Assembly: GCF_025175675.1 (NCBI RefSeq)
Contig: NZ_JANIOA010000016.1
Span: forward strand, 34,159-98,158
DNA length: 64,000 nucleotides
Direction of reading: 5' to 3'
Source of the DNA: Sedimenticola hydrogenitrophicus
GTDB taxonomy: Bacteria; Pseudomonadota; Gammaproteobacteria; Chromatiales; Chromatiaceae
The notes beneath the pieces are model-generated. The model was not told where the DNA came from. It did not search any database and was given only the letters and a program-made list of their open reading frames with translations. Below, piece after piece: positions 15,892 through 24,464 of this stretch. The position numbers and the translations under genes are program-made. Numbering within the stretch: the stretch's first letter is position 1; each line of letters opens with the position of its first letter.

Positions 15892-16788
15892 TCAACTCCC
15901 ATCCAGTAGTGAGCGCAAGGAGTTTTCGATCGCTCCGGGAACCCGGATCATAGCCGTGAAACTGTACCTCCCGGTGCGTTCCAGATCGGGAAAATCCAGG
16001 GGTAGCCTGAATCGCGGGTGCAAGACGAAAACCGCTCCCTGACGCACCACCAGGGTATAGGGGAAACGCGGCGTATGTTTTAACGGCCGGATATCCACTG
16101 CAGAAATGACGGCCCGATCACTGCCCTCGCCTTCTGTCAGCGAGAGCCCGAACAGGGTGGTGTCGGCGTCGTCCAGGTCGATCCTGAAAACCGCGCCGAT
16201 GCCGCCTCTGCGGGCGGCCAACCCCCGCTCCACCGCCGCAAGAGCCCGGGCGTGACTGCCGAATCGGCCCAGGTGAAGGAAGTCATCAAACTGCTCCATG
16301 CCGGACGCATAACGATAGCTGGCCAGCGCTGTGGCCGACAGCCCCTCCGCCCCGAAGGTCTCCTGTTCACCCAGGATGCGCTTGAGCTGCAATCTAACCG
16401 GTTCAAGATCACCACTTATCCTGAAGGCATGCTGCTGATAGGCCGGATTGGTGTAGGCGACCTGAATCTTTCCTTCAACCCGGCTGATGCCGATCCGCTG
16501 GGGGACCGCAAACAGCGTCCCCACCTGCTGCCGCGCCAGCCGCTTCAGGTAGGCATTGGTAACCACCAGCACGTGTCGATCGGCAACAGGGGAGTATTCA
16601 CCCAGCAACTGAAACCCACCGCCCGTCAACGCCTCCTTCAACTCAATAACCGTCTTCACCATATCGCCCTGCACATTGGACGACAAGACATAGGGGCGCA
16701 GCAATGCATCATCGGCCAGTGCGGGGAACGCGAGACCCCAGACGATTACTGACCGGGAGAAAATTCTGCATAGTGCCGAGAGAGTCAT
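15892..16788 (-). CDS. Exported protein of unknown function, possibly DUF302-like
   Basis: A 298-residue protein with a probable Sec signal peptide (residues 1-25, cleaving after FPALA). The mature part appears to hold two related alpha/beta segments. The first contains GGFQLLGEYSPVADRHVLVV, and the second begins around the sequence FGSHARALAAVERGLAARRG; this is reminiscent of DUF302, but I cannot confirm the family. Its role is unknown and its location is probably periplasmic. An upstream ATG (16827) in frame would lengthen the N-terminus and spoil the signal peptide. It is divergent from the fadL-type gene across a 316-base gap. Confidence 0.7.
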   Translation of the reverse strand: MTLSALCRIFSRSVIVWGLAFPALADDALLRPYVLSSNVQGDMVKTVIELKEALTGGGFQLLGEYSPVADRHVLVVTNAYLKRLARQQVGTLFAVPQRIGISRVEGKIQVAYTNPAYQQHAFRISGDLEPVRLQLKRILGEQETFGAEGLSATALASYRYASGMEQFDDFLHLGRFGSHARALAAVERGLAARRGGIGAVFRIDLDDADTTLFGLSLTEGEGSDRAVISAVDIRPLKHTPRFPYTLVVRQGAVFVLHPRFRLPLDFPDLERTGRYSFTAMIRVPGAIENSLRSLLDGS

Positions 16789-16934
16789 TCCATTACCCGC
16801 TTCGATAATTTTCACCACATCATGCACCCATCATCCGATGAGATCGATCTTTTCCATCGGCCGGACAGACGCCGTATCCATTTTTATGCGCTATATCAAT
16901 ACCGGGTAACCCCCCACCGGATATGATATGCAGG

Positions 16935-16954
16935 ACTGTTTCAAACAGTTGTGT
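16935..16954 (+). promoter_or_regulatory. Palindrome and -35 box upstream of the fadL-type gene
   Basis: ACTGTTTCAAACAGT (16935-16949) is a perfect palindrome with 7-base arms. It abuts a possible promoter: TTGTGT (16949-16954), 17 bases, then TAGATT (16972-16977). If that is right, the palindrome centre lies near -42. It sits in the divergent gap 16789-17104 and could serve either gene. The binder is unknown; it does not fit the E. coli FadR consensus well. Confidence 0.45.
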
Positions 16955-17104
16955 AATTAAAAGCAGGATGCTAGATTTCGTCGGATAATAATATAAACGG
17001 TCGAAATCGCCCCCTAATAATATCGGCCACCAGGTCAGGGAACTGATCGAATTTTACTTTTAGGCCATACAAGGCCGTTGACCAACTTACGGGGAATTCA
17101 ATAG

Positions 17105-18346
17105 ATGAAGAAACTTGCGCTTGTCTCGGCAATCTCCCTGGCTGCTAGCGGCCAGGCGATGGCGGCTGCCTATAAACTGCCCGAATCATCCATCAATGCA
17201 ACAGCACTATCCGCCGCTTATGTTGCCAATGCGCATGGCGCCGATGCCTCGTACTATAATCCGGCAGCCATGGTCTTCAGTGAAGAGCAGCGCGCATCGA
17301 TTGAAGCGGATCTTACTCTGGTTCATCTCACATCAATCAATCTAACCAGCACCAACCTCGGCACCGATGCCACCAAAACCGAGAACATCCCGGTACCGAC
17401 GTTTCACTACATCAGCCCAGCTATGGACAATATGCGTTTTGGTCTCTCTGTGGTAGCTCCGGGTGGCCTGAGTAAACGCTGGAAGGGTATTGGCAAGACA
17501 TTTGCCGAAGAGTTTACCCTGGAAACAATTGAGCTCAATCCGACCATCAGCTTCAAAGTCAATGACCGGTTCTCTATAGGCGGTGGGTTGCGAGCCATTT
17601 TTAGTAGCGGGGTGGTAAAAAGCAGTGATCAAGGGGTCATCCCCGTAATTAGCCCATCGCGCGATTTAAAAGGTGACTCCTGGGACTTTGGTTACAACCT
17701 GGCGTTCCATTTCGAGCCCACCGAACAACTCAAGCTCTCCGCAACCTATCGTTCCAAGGTTGATCTAACCGTTGAAGGCAATGCAACACTATCGGATACA
17801 GTGGCACTACCGACCATCTATACCCCGGCGAGCGTGGAGATTCCTATACCGGCCAGCCTCAGCCTGGCGGCCGCATACGACGTGACCCCCGACACCACGA
17901 TGGAACTGGTATTGGAAAGAACCTACTGGTCGGCTTATAAAGAACTCGACTTCGAGTACCCCGCCTCCGTCGGCGGCTACACTGCACTGTTCGACAATCC
18001 TTCCGCCAAAAACTGGAAGGACAGCAACACAATCCGTATTGGCGTGACCCACCAGGTCAATCCCAAATTGACCATGATGGCCGGTTTCGCCTATGACGAA
18101 ACGCCGGTGCCAGAGGCCTATGCCGGCTTCGAACTGCCCGATTCCGATGCAAAGATATTCTCTGTGGGTGCCAGATATAACTACTCTGACGACCTTTCTA
18201 TCGGCGCCGCCCTGCTTTATGACCAGAAAAAGAAGCTGGCTATTGACGCAGGTGAGAGTACCAATCCATTCCTCAGTGGTGGCAGTCAAACATTTGAGGA
18301 TGCCCGCGCCTATCTCCTTACCGTGGGACTGGAATATAAATTCTAG
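17105..18346 (+). CDS. FadL/OmpP1-type outer membrane transporter
   Basis: A 413-residue outer-membrane beta barrel of the FadL/TodX family, which takes up long-chain fatty acids or other hydrophobic compounds. A signal peptide (residues 1-20, ending GQAMA) is followed by YKLPESSINATALSAAYVAN and DASYYNPAAM, the N-terminal hatch region with the NPA motif, and a C-terminal strand ending LEYKF, a normal barrel terminus. GGGGAATTC precedes the ATG. It is a single-gene unit ended by a strong terminator. Confidence 0.93.
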   Translation: MKKLALVSAISLAASGQAMAAAYKLPESSINATALSAAYVANAHGADASYYNPAAMVFSEEQRASIEADLTLVHLTSINLTSTNLGTDATKTENIPVPTFHYISPAMDNMRFGLSVVAPGGLSKRWKGIGKTFAEEFTLETIELNPTISFKVNDRFSIGGGLRAIFSSGVVKSSDQGVIPVISPSRDLKGDSWDFGYNLAFHFEPTEQLKLSATYRSKVDLTVEGNATLSDTVALPTIYTPASVEIPIPASLSLAAAYDVTPDTTMELVLERTYWSAYKELDFEYPASVGGYTALFDNPSAKNWKDSNTIRIGVTHQVNPKLTMMAGFAYDETPVPEAYAGFELPDSDAKIFSVGARYNYSDDLSIGAALLYDQKKKLAIDAGESTNPFLSGGSQTFEDARAYLLTVGLEYKF

Positions 18347-18374
18347 ACAGTCATCCAACCACTGGCGAGATCCA

Positions 18375-18402
18375 AATACCGGGAGACCTCCCGGTATTTT
18401 TT
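18375..18402 (+). terminator. Intrinsic terminator of the fadL-type gene
   Basis: The inverted repeat AATACCGGGAG/CTCCCGGTATT with a very short loop is followed directly by TTTTTT. It lies 29 bases after the stop codon. Confidence 0.9.
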
Positions 18403-18416
18403 ATTGTACAGGCAGA

Positions 18417-18453
18417 TAAAAAAAGCCGCGCTCCTTCCGGAGCGCGGCCTTTT
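18417..18453 (-). terminator. Intrinsic terminator of the dsrE2 operon
   Basis: GCCGCGCTCC TTCC GGAGCGCGGC forms a 10-bp GC stem. On the minus strand it is followed by a run of seven U residues (forward A-run from 18418), ending the rhodanese-tusA-dsrE2 transcript; the four T residues on the forward side may give weak bidirectional activity. Confidence 0.85.
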
Positions 18454-18468
18454 CAGACTACAACCACC

Positions 18469-18948
18469 TTAGATATAAAGACAGATATCGCTTTCGCCGG
18501 CGAACTCGAAGAAACGGGCGGCACCCGCATATTCGATGCCGTCGATGAAATCGGCCGTATCCATATCAAACAGATCCACCGTCATCTGGCAGGCGATCAA
18601 CCTGACTTCCGCCTCCTGACACAGCTCGCGCAGCTCTTCCAGACTGGCGACACCTTTGTCGGCCATCTTCTTTTTCATCATCATGGTCATCACGGACTGC
18701 ATGCCCGGCAACGCCGTGCCCAGAACCGGGAACCATTTGTCCATGCCCAGTGGCATCGGCATGCCCGGATTACCCAGCGGGGTCACCTGCAGGTCCAGTT
18801 TCTTGCGCAACAGCTGAAGGCCGTAAAAAGTGAAGAAAATCTCCACTTCATAGCCAAGCGCGGCGGCCGTTGATGAAAGAATAAAGGGCGGATAGGCCCA
18901 GTCCAAAGAACCTTTGGTTGCGATAATGGCTAATTTCTTTGTTTCCAT
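18469..18948 (-). CDS. dsrE2: DsrE2-type sulfur carrier protein
   Basis: A 159-residue DsrE/DsrF-fold protein of the DsrE2 group. The N-terminal KLAIIATKGSLDWAYPPFIL begins the fold; the hydrophobic GMPMPLGMDKWFPVLGTALPGM region is typical of DsrE2; the catalytic-type Cys lies in RLIACQMTVDLFDM near residue 120. DsrE2 proteins work with TusA and rhodanese in cytoplasmic persulfide transfer during sulfur oxidation, best studied in Allochromatium and archaea. It is 43 bases downstream of tusA. Confidence 0.9.
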   Translation of the reverse strand: METKKLAIIATKGSLDWAYPPFILSSTAAALGYEVEIFFTFYGLQLLRKKLDLQVTPLGNPGMPMPLGMDKWFPVLGTALPGMQSVMTMMMKKKMADKGVASLEELRELCQEAEVRLIACQMTVDLFDMDTADFIDGIEYAGAARFFEFAGESDICLYI

Positions 18949-18991
18949 CTGAAAACCCTCCAGTGGATAAGGCTTGATCCGGTCAGACGAA

Positions 18992-19222
18992 TCAGGATTT
19001 TTTGATCAGAAAGTGGAATTTGCCGCCTTCTTCGCGAGACTCCAGCAGCGAGTTGCCGGTCTGCTTGGAAAACGCCTCGAAATCTTTGACCGAACCGGGA
19101 TCGGTTGCGATGATATGCAGAATCTTGCCGGACTCCATCGCGGTCAGACTCTTCTTTGCGCGCAAAATGGGCAGCGGACAATTCAGGCCGCTTGCATCCA
19201 ATTCGTCGTCAAAATCAGCCAT
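18992..19222 (-). CDS. tusA: TusA family sulfurtransferase
   Basis: A 76-residue TusA-fold protein with the conserved Cys-Pro-x-Pro motif (NCPLPILRAKK, Cys15). It accepts a persulfide from a rhodanese or cysteine desulfurase and passes it to DsrE-type or tRNA-thiolation partners. Context with DsrE2 and rhodanese argues for a role in dissimilatory sulfur transfer rather than only tRNA modification. A GGAGG-type site precedes the ATG. Confidence 0.95.
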   Translation of the reverse strand: MADFDDELDASGLNCPLPILRAKKSLTAMESGKILHIIATDPGSVKDFEAFSKQTGNSLLESREEGGKFHFLIKKS

Positions 19223-19384
19223 GGTAAACCTCCAGAATATTGTGTTTCGTTGTAAGAAAATCAGTCGTACCTTATATTCTAATTGTCAACCAAACGCAAG
19301 CCTGCTCCCTGAATGACAGCTGATCCGTGCGTCGTCCTGATGTCTGGTTGAAACCGCGGAATCGCGCTCCTTGTTACGATAAAA

Positions 19385-19714
19385 TCACCCGTTGGCAACT
19401 ATACGATAGCCGTTGCGTGCCCAGTCGATGATGCCTCCACGCAGGTTGATCACGTTGTCGAACCCCTGCTGCTTCAGATACATACAGGCATGATAAGAGC
19501 GGGCACCACTGCGGCAGTAGAGCACGATCTCCTTGTCCGGGGATAATTCTGTGATCTTGAGTGGGATCAGATGCATCGGCAGATGGGTCGAGCGCGGCAA
19601 CATGCCACCCACTACCTCTGCCTCGCTACGGATATCCAGCAGATAAATATCTTCATTGGCCGCCAGTTTGCTTTCGAGCTCCTGGGAATTGATCTCTTTA
19701 ACCACGGGTCGCAC
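19385..19714 (-). CDS. Single-domain rhodanese sulfurtransferase
   Basis: A 109-residue rhodanese. The active-site loop CRSGAR (Cys67) follows IVLYC, and the N-terminal LLDIRSEAEVVGGMLP is the rhodanese strand-loop. It would load sulfane sulfur onto TusA. The start is GTG; a perfect TATAAT -10 lies just upstream at 19746-19751 (minus strand) with no clear -35, because that region borders the repeat element at 19774. The 162-base gap to tusA leaves room for a second promoter. Confidence 0.9.
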   Translation of the reverse strand: MRPVVKEINSQELESKLAANEDIYLLDIRSEAEVVGGMLPRSTHLPMHLIPLKITELSPDKEIVLYCRSGARSYHACMYLKQQGFDNVINLRGGIIDWARNGYRIVANG

Positions 19715-19773
19715 TCTTGTGATGATTAACCTAGTTATTTAGTATATTATAGATTTGCTAATATATACAAGTT

Positions 19774-20046
19774 TAGGAGTCTGTCGGGCTTGACCGATCG
19801 TAGCGAGGGAAAGTCGGTTTGTTCCGCACATCCCTGTGCTTCACCCCTTCGGGGTTTGCACGTCAATCGCTCCAGGCGATTGAATGAGCCAGATTTTTCG
19901 ATCTTTCGAGGCCAGCAGTGGTGCAGGGATGCACCGTTTACGGACCTAAGGATGGAATAGTGGACCTATTAAACGAAAAAGATCGGAAAATATGGCCAAA
20001 TCCGGCTTTTCCGCAGTAGATCAGCGTTAAGTCCGACAGACTCCTA
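19774..20046. repeat. Family B inverted-repeat element (TAGGAGTCTGTCGG ends), full copy
   Basis: A 273-bp element with 16-base terminal inverted repeats, TAGGAGTCTGTCGGGC and GTCCGACAGACTCCTA (15/16). The interior has TTGACCGATCGTAG and a block similar to family E (GGTGCAGGGATGCACCGTTTACGG at about 19920-19945), suggesting composite origin. It lacks any convincing coding potential. It fills most of the 19715-20151 gap between the divergent rhodanese operon and cysG. Confidence 0.8.
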
Positions 20047-20151
20047 GAGTGGTTATTGTTCCACTCCGGACCACATGTTAGAGTTCCGCCTCATTGCGCT
20101 GGACAAGCCATTCAGGCTCACGGACTCAAACACCGCTTACGAAGGTAACCG

Positions 20152-21585
20152 ATGGATTTCTTTCCCATTTTCCTCGATATAAAAAACAGCACAAGCCTGG
20201 TGGTTGGCGGGGGTAACGTGGCCGCCAGAAAAGTGGCACTGCTGTTGAAGGCGCAGGGTAAGATCCGGGTCATTTCACCCGAACTCTGTTCCGACTTGAA
20301 GGCCACACTGGAAAAAGGGCTGATTGAGTACACCGCCCGGGAGTTCCAGAGTCAGGACCTGGATGATGTCTGTCTGGTGATTGCCGCCACCGCTGATCCG
20401 GAGGTGAATCGGCAGGTCTCAGAAGTAGCCCGCAGCCGGCATCTGCCGGTCAATGTGGTGGATCAGCCGGAACTCTGTTCCTTTATCACGCCCTCGATCA
20501 TAGACCGCTCCCCGGTGGTTGCCGCCATCTCGACCGGCGGTGCCTCTCCGGTACTGGCGCGAATCATCCGCAGCCGGCTGGAGACCCTGATTCCCGCGGG
20601 TTACGGTCGCCTGGCGGAGTTGGCCAATCGTTTCCGTGACCGCGTCAAGGCCCGTTTCCAGGACCCCACGGATCGCCGGCTATTCTGGGAAAAGGTGTTA
20701 CAGAGCGGGGTGGCCGAGCGGGTCTTCTCCGGTCATATGGAAGAAGCGGATGCCGGCATGGAGCGGGCGCTGGAGAGTACCGAATCCACAGGGGGTATGG
20801 GCGAAGTCTATCTGGTAGGCGGGGGACCGGGCGACCCGGACTTGCTCACCTTCCGCGCCCTGCGCCTGATGCAACAGGCCGACGTGGTGGTCTATGACCG
20901 GCTGGTCGCCGCGCCTGTCCTGGAACTGACCCGGCGTGACGCCGAGCGGATCTATGTCGGCAAGGAACGGGATCATCACGCCATGCGCCAGGAGGAGATC
21001 AACCAGCTGCTGGTGGACCTGGCAAAAAAGGGCAAACGGGTGGTCCGTCTCAAGGGGGGCGACCCCTTCATCTTCGGTCGCGGCGGCGAGGAGATCGACA
21101 CCCTCTCGGCGGAAGGCGTGCCGTTTCAGGTGGTACCCGCCATTACCGCGGCCTCCGGCTGCGCCGCCTACTCCGGCATTCCCTTGACACACCGGGATTA
21201 CGCGCAGTCCGTCACCTTCGTCACCGGGCACCTGAAAGACGGCTCCATCAATCTCAACTGGGGACAACTCGCCCAGCCGCACCAGACCGTGGTGTTCTAT
21301 ATGGGGCTGGTGGGGTTGCCGGTGATCGTCCAGAAACTGATCGAACATGGGGTATCGCCGGAAATGCCCATCGCCCTGATCCAACAGGGCACCACCGAAA
21401 AACAGAAGGTCTTCACCGGTACCCTGAGCAGTATACAGGCAATCGTTGATCGGGAGCGGCCCAAGCCCCCCACCCTGATCATTGTCGGCGAAGTGGTGCA
21501 GCTTCAGGAAAAACTGAGCTGGTATAAGACGCCTGACGTTCCCCGAAGCGGCGCCACCTCCCCGGTCGGCCCCGCCCTCGGCTGA
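20152..21585 (+). CDS. cysG: CysG, siroheme synthase
   Basis: A 477-residue trifunctional enzyme making siroheme from uroporphyrinogen III. Residues ~1-205 are the dehydrogenase/ferrochelatase half with an NAD site (VVGGGNVAARKVALL). Residues ~215-460 are the SUMT methyltransferase half with VYLVGGGPGDPDLLTFRALR, LKGGDPFIFGRGGEE and GIPLTHRDYAQSVTFVTGH. Siroheme serves sulfite/nitrite reductases and dissimilatory sulfite reductase, so it fits the neighbouring sulfur genes. GAAGG precedes the ATG. Length is slightly above the usual 457. Confidence 0.97.
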   Translation: MDFFPIFLDIKNSTSLVVGGGNVAARKVALLLKAQGKIRVISPELCSDLKATLEKGLIEYTAREFQSQDLDDVCLVIAATADPEVNRQVSEVARSRHLPVNVVDQPELCSFITPSIIDRSPVVAAISTGGASPVLARIIRSRLETLIPAGYGRLAELANRFRDRVKARFQDPTDRRLFWEKVLQSGVAERVFSGHMEEADAGMERALESTESTGGMGEVYLVGGGPGDPDLLTFRALRLMQQADVVVYDRLVAAPVLELTRRDAERIYVGKERDHHAMRQEEINQLLVDLAKKGKRVVRLKGGDPFIFGRGGEEIDTLSAEGVPFQVVPAITAASGCAAYSGIPLTHRDYAQSVTFVTGHLKDGSINLNWGQLAQPHQTVVFYMGLVGLPVIVQKLIEHGVSPEMPIALIQQGTTEKQKVFTGTLSSIQAIVDRERPKPPTLIIVGEVVQLQEKLSWYKTPDVPRSGATSPVGPALG

Positions 21586-21642
21586 ACGCGGCAGCCAGGC
21601 CCCCGAAAATCAACCGCGAGTCAGCAGACCATTGGTATTATC

Positions 21643-22191
21643 ATGAATAACGTACCCCCCATTCCCGGAAACCCCCATCTGCCGGCACCGCTGGCACTGC
21701 CGCTCAGCCTGGTGCCGGGCACCACCTACAGTCAGGTGATGGTCAAGCTGCTGAACCGGCTGTTTACCCCGGAGCTGGCGGATGGCGAGCTGGACTTTCT
21801 GGAAGGCAAGGTGATGCGTGTGGATGTGCTGGACGCCCGACTCCATTTCAGTATCACCCTACGGGACGGTGTCCTGGCCGCCGCAGAGAACAACAGACCG
21901 CATGACCTGAGCATCGAGGGATCGATTTACGATTTCCTGCTGCTCGCCACCCGGCGTGAAGATGCCGACACCCTGTTTTTCAATCGCCGTCTGCGGCTCG
22001 GTGGCGACACCGAACTGGGGCTCTACGTGAAGAACTTCCTCGACGCCCTGGAGTTGGACGAACGCATCGGCCCGTTCCTGAAGCTGATGAACGGCGTCAC
22101 CACCCTGATCGGACGGATCCCCACCCTGCCACGCCCCAGACTGCCAAAGCCGAGACTGCCTTTTCCCGGTCTGGGACGCCGTAGCCGGTAA
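21643..22191 (+). CDS. ubiT: UbiT, SCP2-domain accessory factor for anaerobic ubiquinone synthesis
   Basis: A 182-residue SCP2 (sterol-carrier-like) protein. The domain spans about residues 45-150 and includes LEGKVMRVDVLDARLHFSI and NRRLRLGGDTELGLYVKN, the pattern of UbiT (YhbT). UbiT with UbiU and UbiV makes ubiquinone without O2; it probably binds the hydrophobic intermediates. It follows cysG by 57 bases and is convergent with ubiV and ubiU, whose proximity supports the assignment. A proline/arginine-rich tail extends beyond the domain. Confidence 0.9.
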   Translation: MNNVPPIPGNPHLPAPLALPLSLVPGTTYSQVMVKLLNRLFTPELADGELDFLEGKVMRVDVLDARLHFSITLRDGVLAAAENNRPHDLSIEGSIYDFLLLATRREDADTLFFNRRLRLGGDTELGLYVKNFLDALELDERIGPFLKLMNGVTTLIGRIPTLPRPRLPKPRLPFPGLGRRSR

Positions 22192-22218
22192 CCGCCTCCC
22201 CCTATAGCAAAGGAGGCG

Positions 22219-22295
22219 GTAACTACTCACCCGGTCTGTAAGTGATTGGCCTGCCTTGTTGGCCTGCCTTGTTGGCCGATCTTGACGGCGCCCAT
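22219..22295. repeat. Family A MITE-like element, truncated copy
   Basis: It starts with intact GTAACTACTCAC, then CCGG and GTGATTGGCCTGCC, with a local duplication of GGCCTGCCTTGTT. It ends around GATCTTGACGGCGCC without a right terminal repeat. It lies 27 bases after the ubiT stop, between convergent ubiT and ubiV. The right boundary is approximate. Confidence 0.7.
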
Positions 22296-22324
22296 AAGAC
22301 GCCCTGTGACTGGCTCTGGGACCT

Positions 22325-23245
22325 TCACATCAGATTTTCGGCCGCCGCCTGAGCCCGGTTCTCCATCCCGGCCTCGCCATGCCAGTAGCCGTTGCACGAA
22401 CCCACCGGGACCAGCCGTTCCAGCTTCTCGCGGGCGGTTATCGGGTCGATCTCGCCCTTGAGGCAGCCACTGAACAGCTCTACCACCTTTGCGGTGTGAT
22501 TGGCCTGGGGACTGATGCGCAACACGTCCACCCCCAGTGCCCGGACCTGCTCCAGCTCCGGGAGCAGATTGAAGGTATGCGCCGACTGGGTCTGGATGCC
22601 GTTCAGGGCGAGGAAGCGGGTATCGTCCTGCGCGGCCAGGGTCAGCCCATCCGGAAAGTCCAGGCAGCGATACTGACAGTCATCTTTCGGCAGATTGAAG
22701 GCGCGGGCGGTAAAGCAGCGCGCCGAATAGGCCAGCGGCAGACGGCCAAAGGCGAACAGCTCGGTCTCCACCCCCGCCGGCCTCCGCTCCTGCATGGTCT
22801 GCAGGGTCTGTTTGGAGAGTTCGACCGGAAACACCCAGCGCCTGAGGCCCTGCCTCGCCAGCAGACTGAGGGTCCGGTCGTTATAGATATTCACGCTATG
22901 GCCCGCGACGAAGGGCTTGCCGCGCATCAACTGCACCGCCCCCATGTCATTGGCTTCAACCATATGCACGCCATTCTCGCACAAGCGCCGCAGACGCTTC
23001 AGCTCAGACTCCGCCTCCAGCAGCGCCAGGGTGGAGAACACCACCTCTTTCCCCGCCGCGGCCAATCGTTCCGCCAGGGAAAACCAGTCGTCGGTGCGCA
23101 TCAGGCTGCGTTTGGAACAGACCGTCTCGCCCAGATAGATGATATCCACCGGTGCGGCCGCCATCTCTTCGTAGAAGTCGAGCAGTTGGTCCTTTGCCCA
23201 ATAATAAAGTACGGGTCCGAGCGAGAGTTTCGGCTGTGTATGCAT
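22325..23245 (-). CDS. ubiV: UbiV, iron-sulfur protein of O2-independent ubiquinone hydroxylation
   Basis: A protein of about 306 residues of the U32 peptidase-like family. [19 protein letters not shown] and [12 protein letters not shown] match UbiV (YhbV). Four cysteines (the one in GETVCSKR, then RCFTAR, DDCQYRC) are those that hold a 4Fe-4S cluster in E. coli UbiV. With UbiU it hydroxylates the quinone ring anaerobically. An in-frame GTG at 23263 overlaps the ubiU stop (GTGA); the ATG at 23245 matches the E. coli N-terminus better. It is co-transcribed with ubiU. Confidence 0.93.
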   Translation of the reverse strand: MHTQPKLSLGPVLYYWAKDQLLDFYEEMAAAPVDIIYLGETVCSKRSLMRTDDWFSLAERLAAAGKEVVFSTLALLEAESELKRLRRLCENGVHMVEANDMGAVQLMRGKPFVAGHSVNIYNDRTLSLLARQGLRRWVFPVELSKQTLQTMQERRPAGVETELFAFGRLPLAYSARCFTARAFNLPKDDCQYRCLDFPDGLTLAAQDDTRFLALNGIQTQSAHTFNLLPELEQVRALGVDVLRISPQANHTAKVVELFSGCLKGEIDPITAREKLERLVPVGSCNGYWHGEAGMENRAQAAAENLM

Positions 23246-23259
23246 AGTGGTAGAGACCT

Positions 23260-24255
23260 TCACTGCCAGGGGCGACTATAGGCGCCAAGAGTGGTTTGCG
23301 TCCCTTCCGATACCTTGCCCAGTTCGGCCATCCACGCGGCCTGAGGGCGGTAGTTTTGCGGATCCCGTTCACAGGCATCCAGCGCCGCGCGCCAGACCCG
23401 AGCCACCTGCTGGACATAGACCGGGCTGCGCTGGCGTCCTTCGATCTTGATCGCCACGACACCGGCGGCCTGAAGTTGGGGCAGCAGTTCCAGTGTATTG
23501 AGGCTGGTCGGTTCCTCCATGGCGTGATAGGTGTTGCCGCCGACCCGGAAACTCCCCTTGCAGAGCGTGGGATAACCGGCATTCTCGCCCTTGGCGAAAC
23601 GGTCGATCAGGACCCCGCCCAAGCGGGTTTCCAGACCCGCCGGGGTCTCCCGCCACTCCACATGACTGGCCGGCGAACAGGCGCCATAGGTGTTGGGCGA
23701 GCGGCCGGTGGCATAGGAGGAGAGAATACAGCGCCCCTCCACCATCACGCAGAGACTGCCGAATCCAAACACCTCGATCTCGACCGGGCTGTTGTTGACA
23801 ACATGCTCCACCTGACTGAGGGAGAGCACCCTGGGCAATACGGCACGGAGGATACCGAAGTTGTCCTTGTAGAACTGCAGCGCCTCGTAATTGGTGGCTG
23901 AGCCCTGAACGGAGAGGTGCAGTTTAAGCTCCGGATAGCGATTTGCCGCATAGTCCATGATCCCGATATCCGCCGCGATCATGGCATCCACCCCCAGTTC
24001 GGCCGCCTGATCCACCGCATTCTGCCAGCGGCTCCAGCCATCCGGCTGGGGATAGGTGTTGAGTGCCAGGAACACCTTCACCCCACGCTGGTGGGCATAA
24101 CGGATACCCTCCGCGATCTTGGCCGGGCCAAAGTTCAGACCGGCAAAATGCCGGGCATTGGTATCGTCACGAAATCCGAAATAGACGGCATTGGCACCGT
24201 TATCCACCGCGGCCTTGAGGGAGGGCAGATTTCCGGCAGGGCATACTAGTTCCAT
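23260..24255 (-). CDS. ubiU: UbiU, iron-sulfur protein of O2-independent ubiquinone hydroxylation
   Basis: A 331-residue U32-family protein beginning [20 protein letters not shown], the UbiU (YhbU) start. Conserved cysteines lie in [13 protein letters not shown] and TLCKGSF; these match the cluster ligands known in E. coli UbiU. It forms a heterodimer with UbiV and supports anaerobic ubiquinone synthesis, needed for nitrate or other anaerobic respiration. It is first in the ubiUV operon. I saw no full FNR box in the short stretch before the repeat element at 24311. Confidence 0.95.
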   Translation of the reverse strand: MELVCPAGNLPSLKAAVDNGANAVYFGFRDDTNARHFAGLNFGPAKIAEGIRYAHQRGVKVFLALNTYPQPDGWSRWQNAVDQAAELGVDAMIAADIGIMDYAANRYPELKLHLSVQGSATNYEALQFYKDNFGILRAVLPRVLSLSQVEHVVNNSPVEIEVFGFGSLCVMVEGRCILSSYATGRSPNTYGACSPASHVEWRETPAGLETRLGGVLIDRFAKGENAGYPTLCKGSFRVGGNTYHAMEEPTSLNTLELLPQLQAAGVVAIKIEGRQRSPVYVQQVARVWRAALDACERDPQNYRPQAAWMAELGKVSEGTQTTLGAYSRPWQ

Positions 24256-24310
24256 CGATTAAGTCACTCAGCAGGTATGAAACAGGACAGGGGCGGGCAT
24301 TTCCTCGCCA

Positions 24311-24449
24311 GGGGTCTGTCGGTCTTGACCGATCGTAGCTAGTAGGTTGGGGTGAGCCTGCGAACCCCAACTAAATTCCCTTCAGCGACGATGTTGGGGT
24401 TCGTTCCTCACCCCAACCTACGGACTAATTCCGTCAATTAGACTCCTAG
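24311..24449. repeat. Family B-related element enclosing a long hairpin
   Basis: The left end GGGTCTGTCGGTCTTGACC, with GATCGTAG following, matches the family B element at 19774; the right end is decayed (CCGTCAATTAGACTCCTAG). Between them is an inverted repeat, GTAGGTTGGGGTGAG... paired with ...CTCACCCCAACCTAC, plus GAACCCCAAC/GTTGGGGTTC arms. It lies in the 24256-24852 gap upstream of ubiU. Confidence 0.7.
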
Positions 24450-24464
24450 TTTCGATCTTTAATC

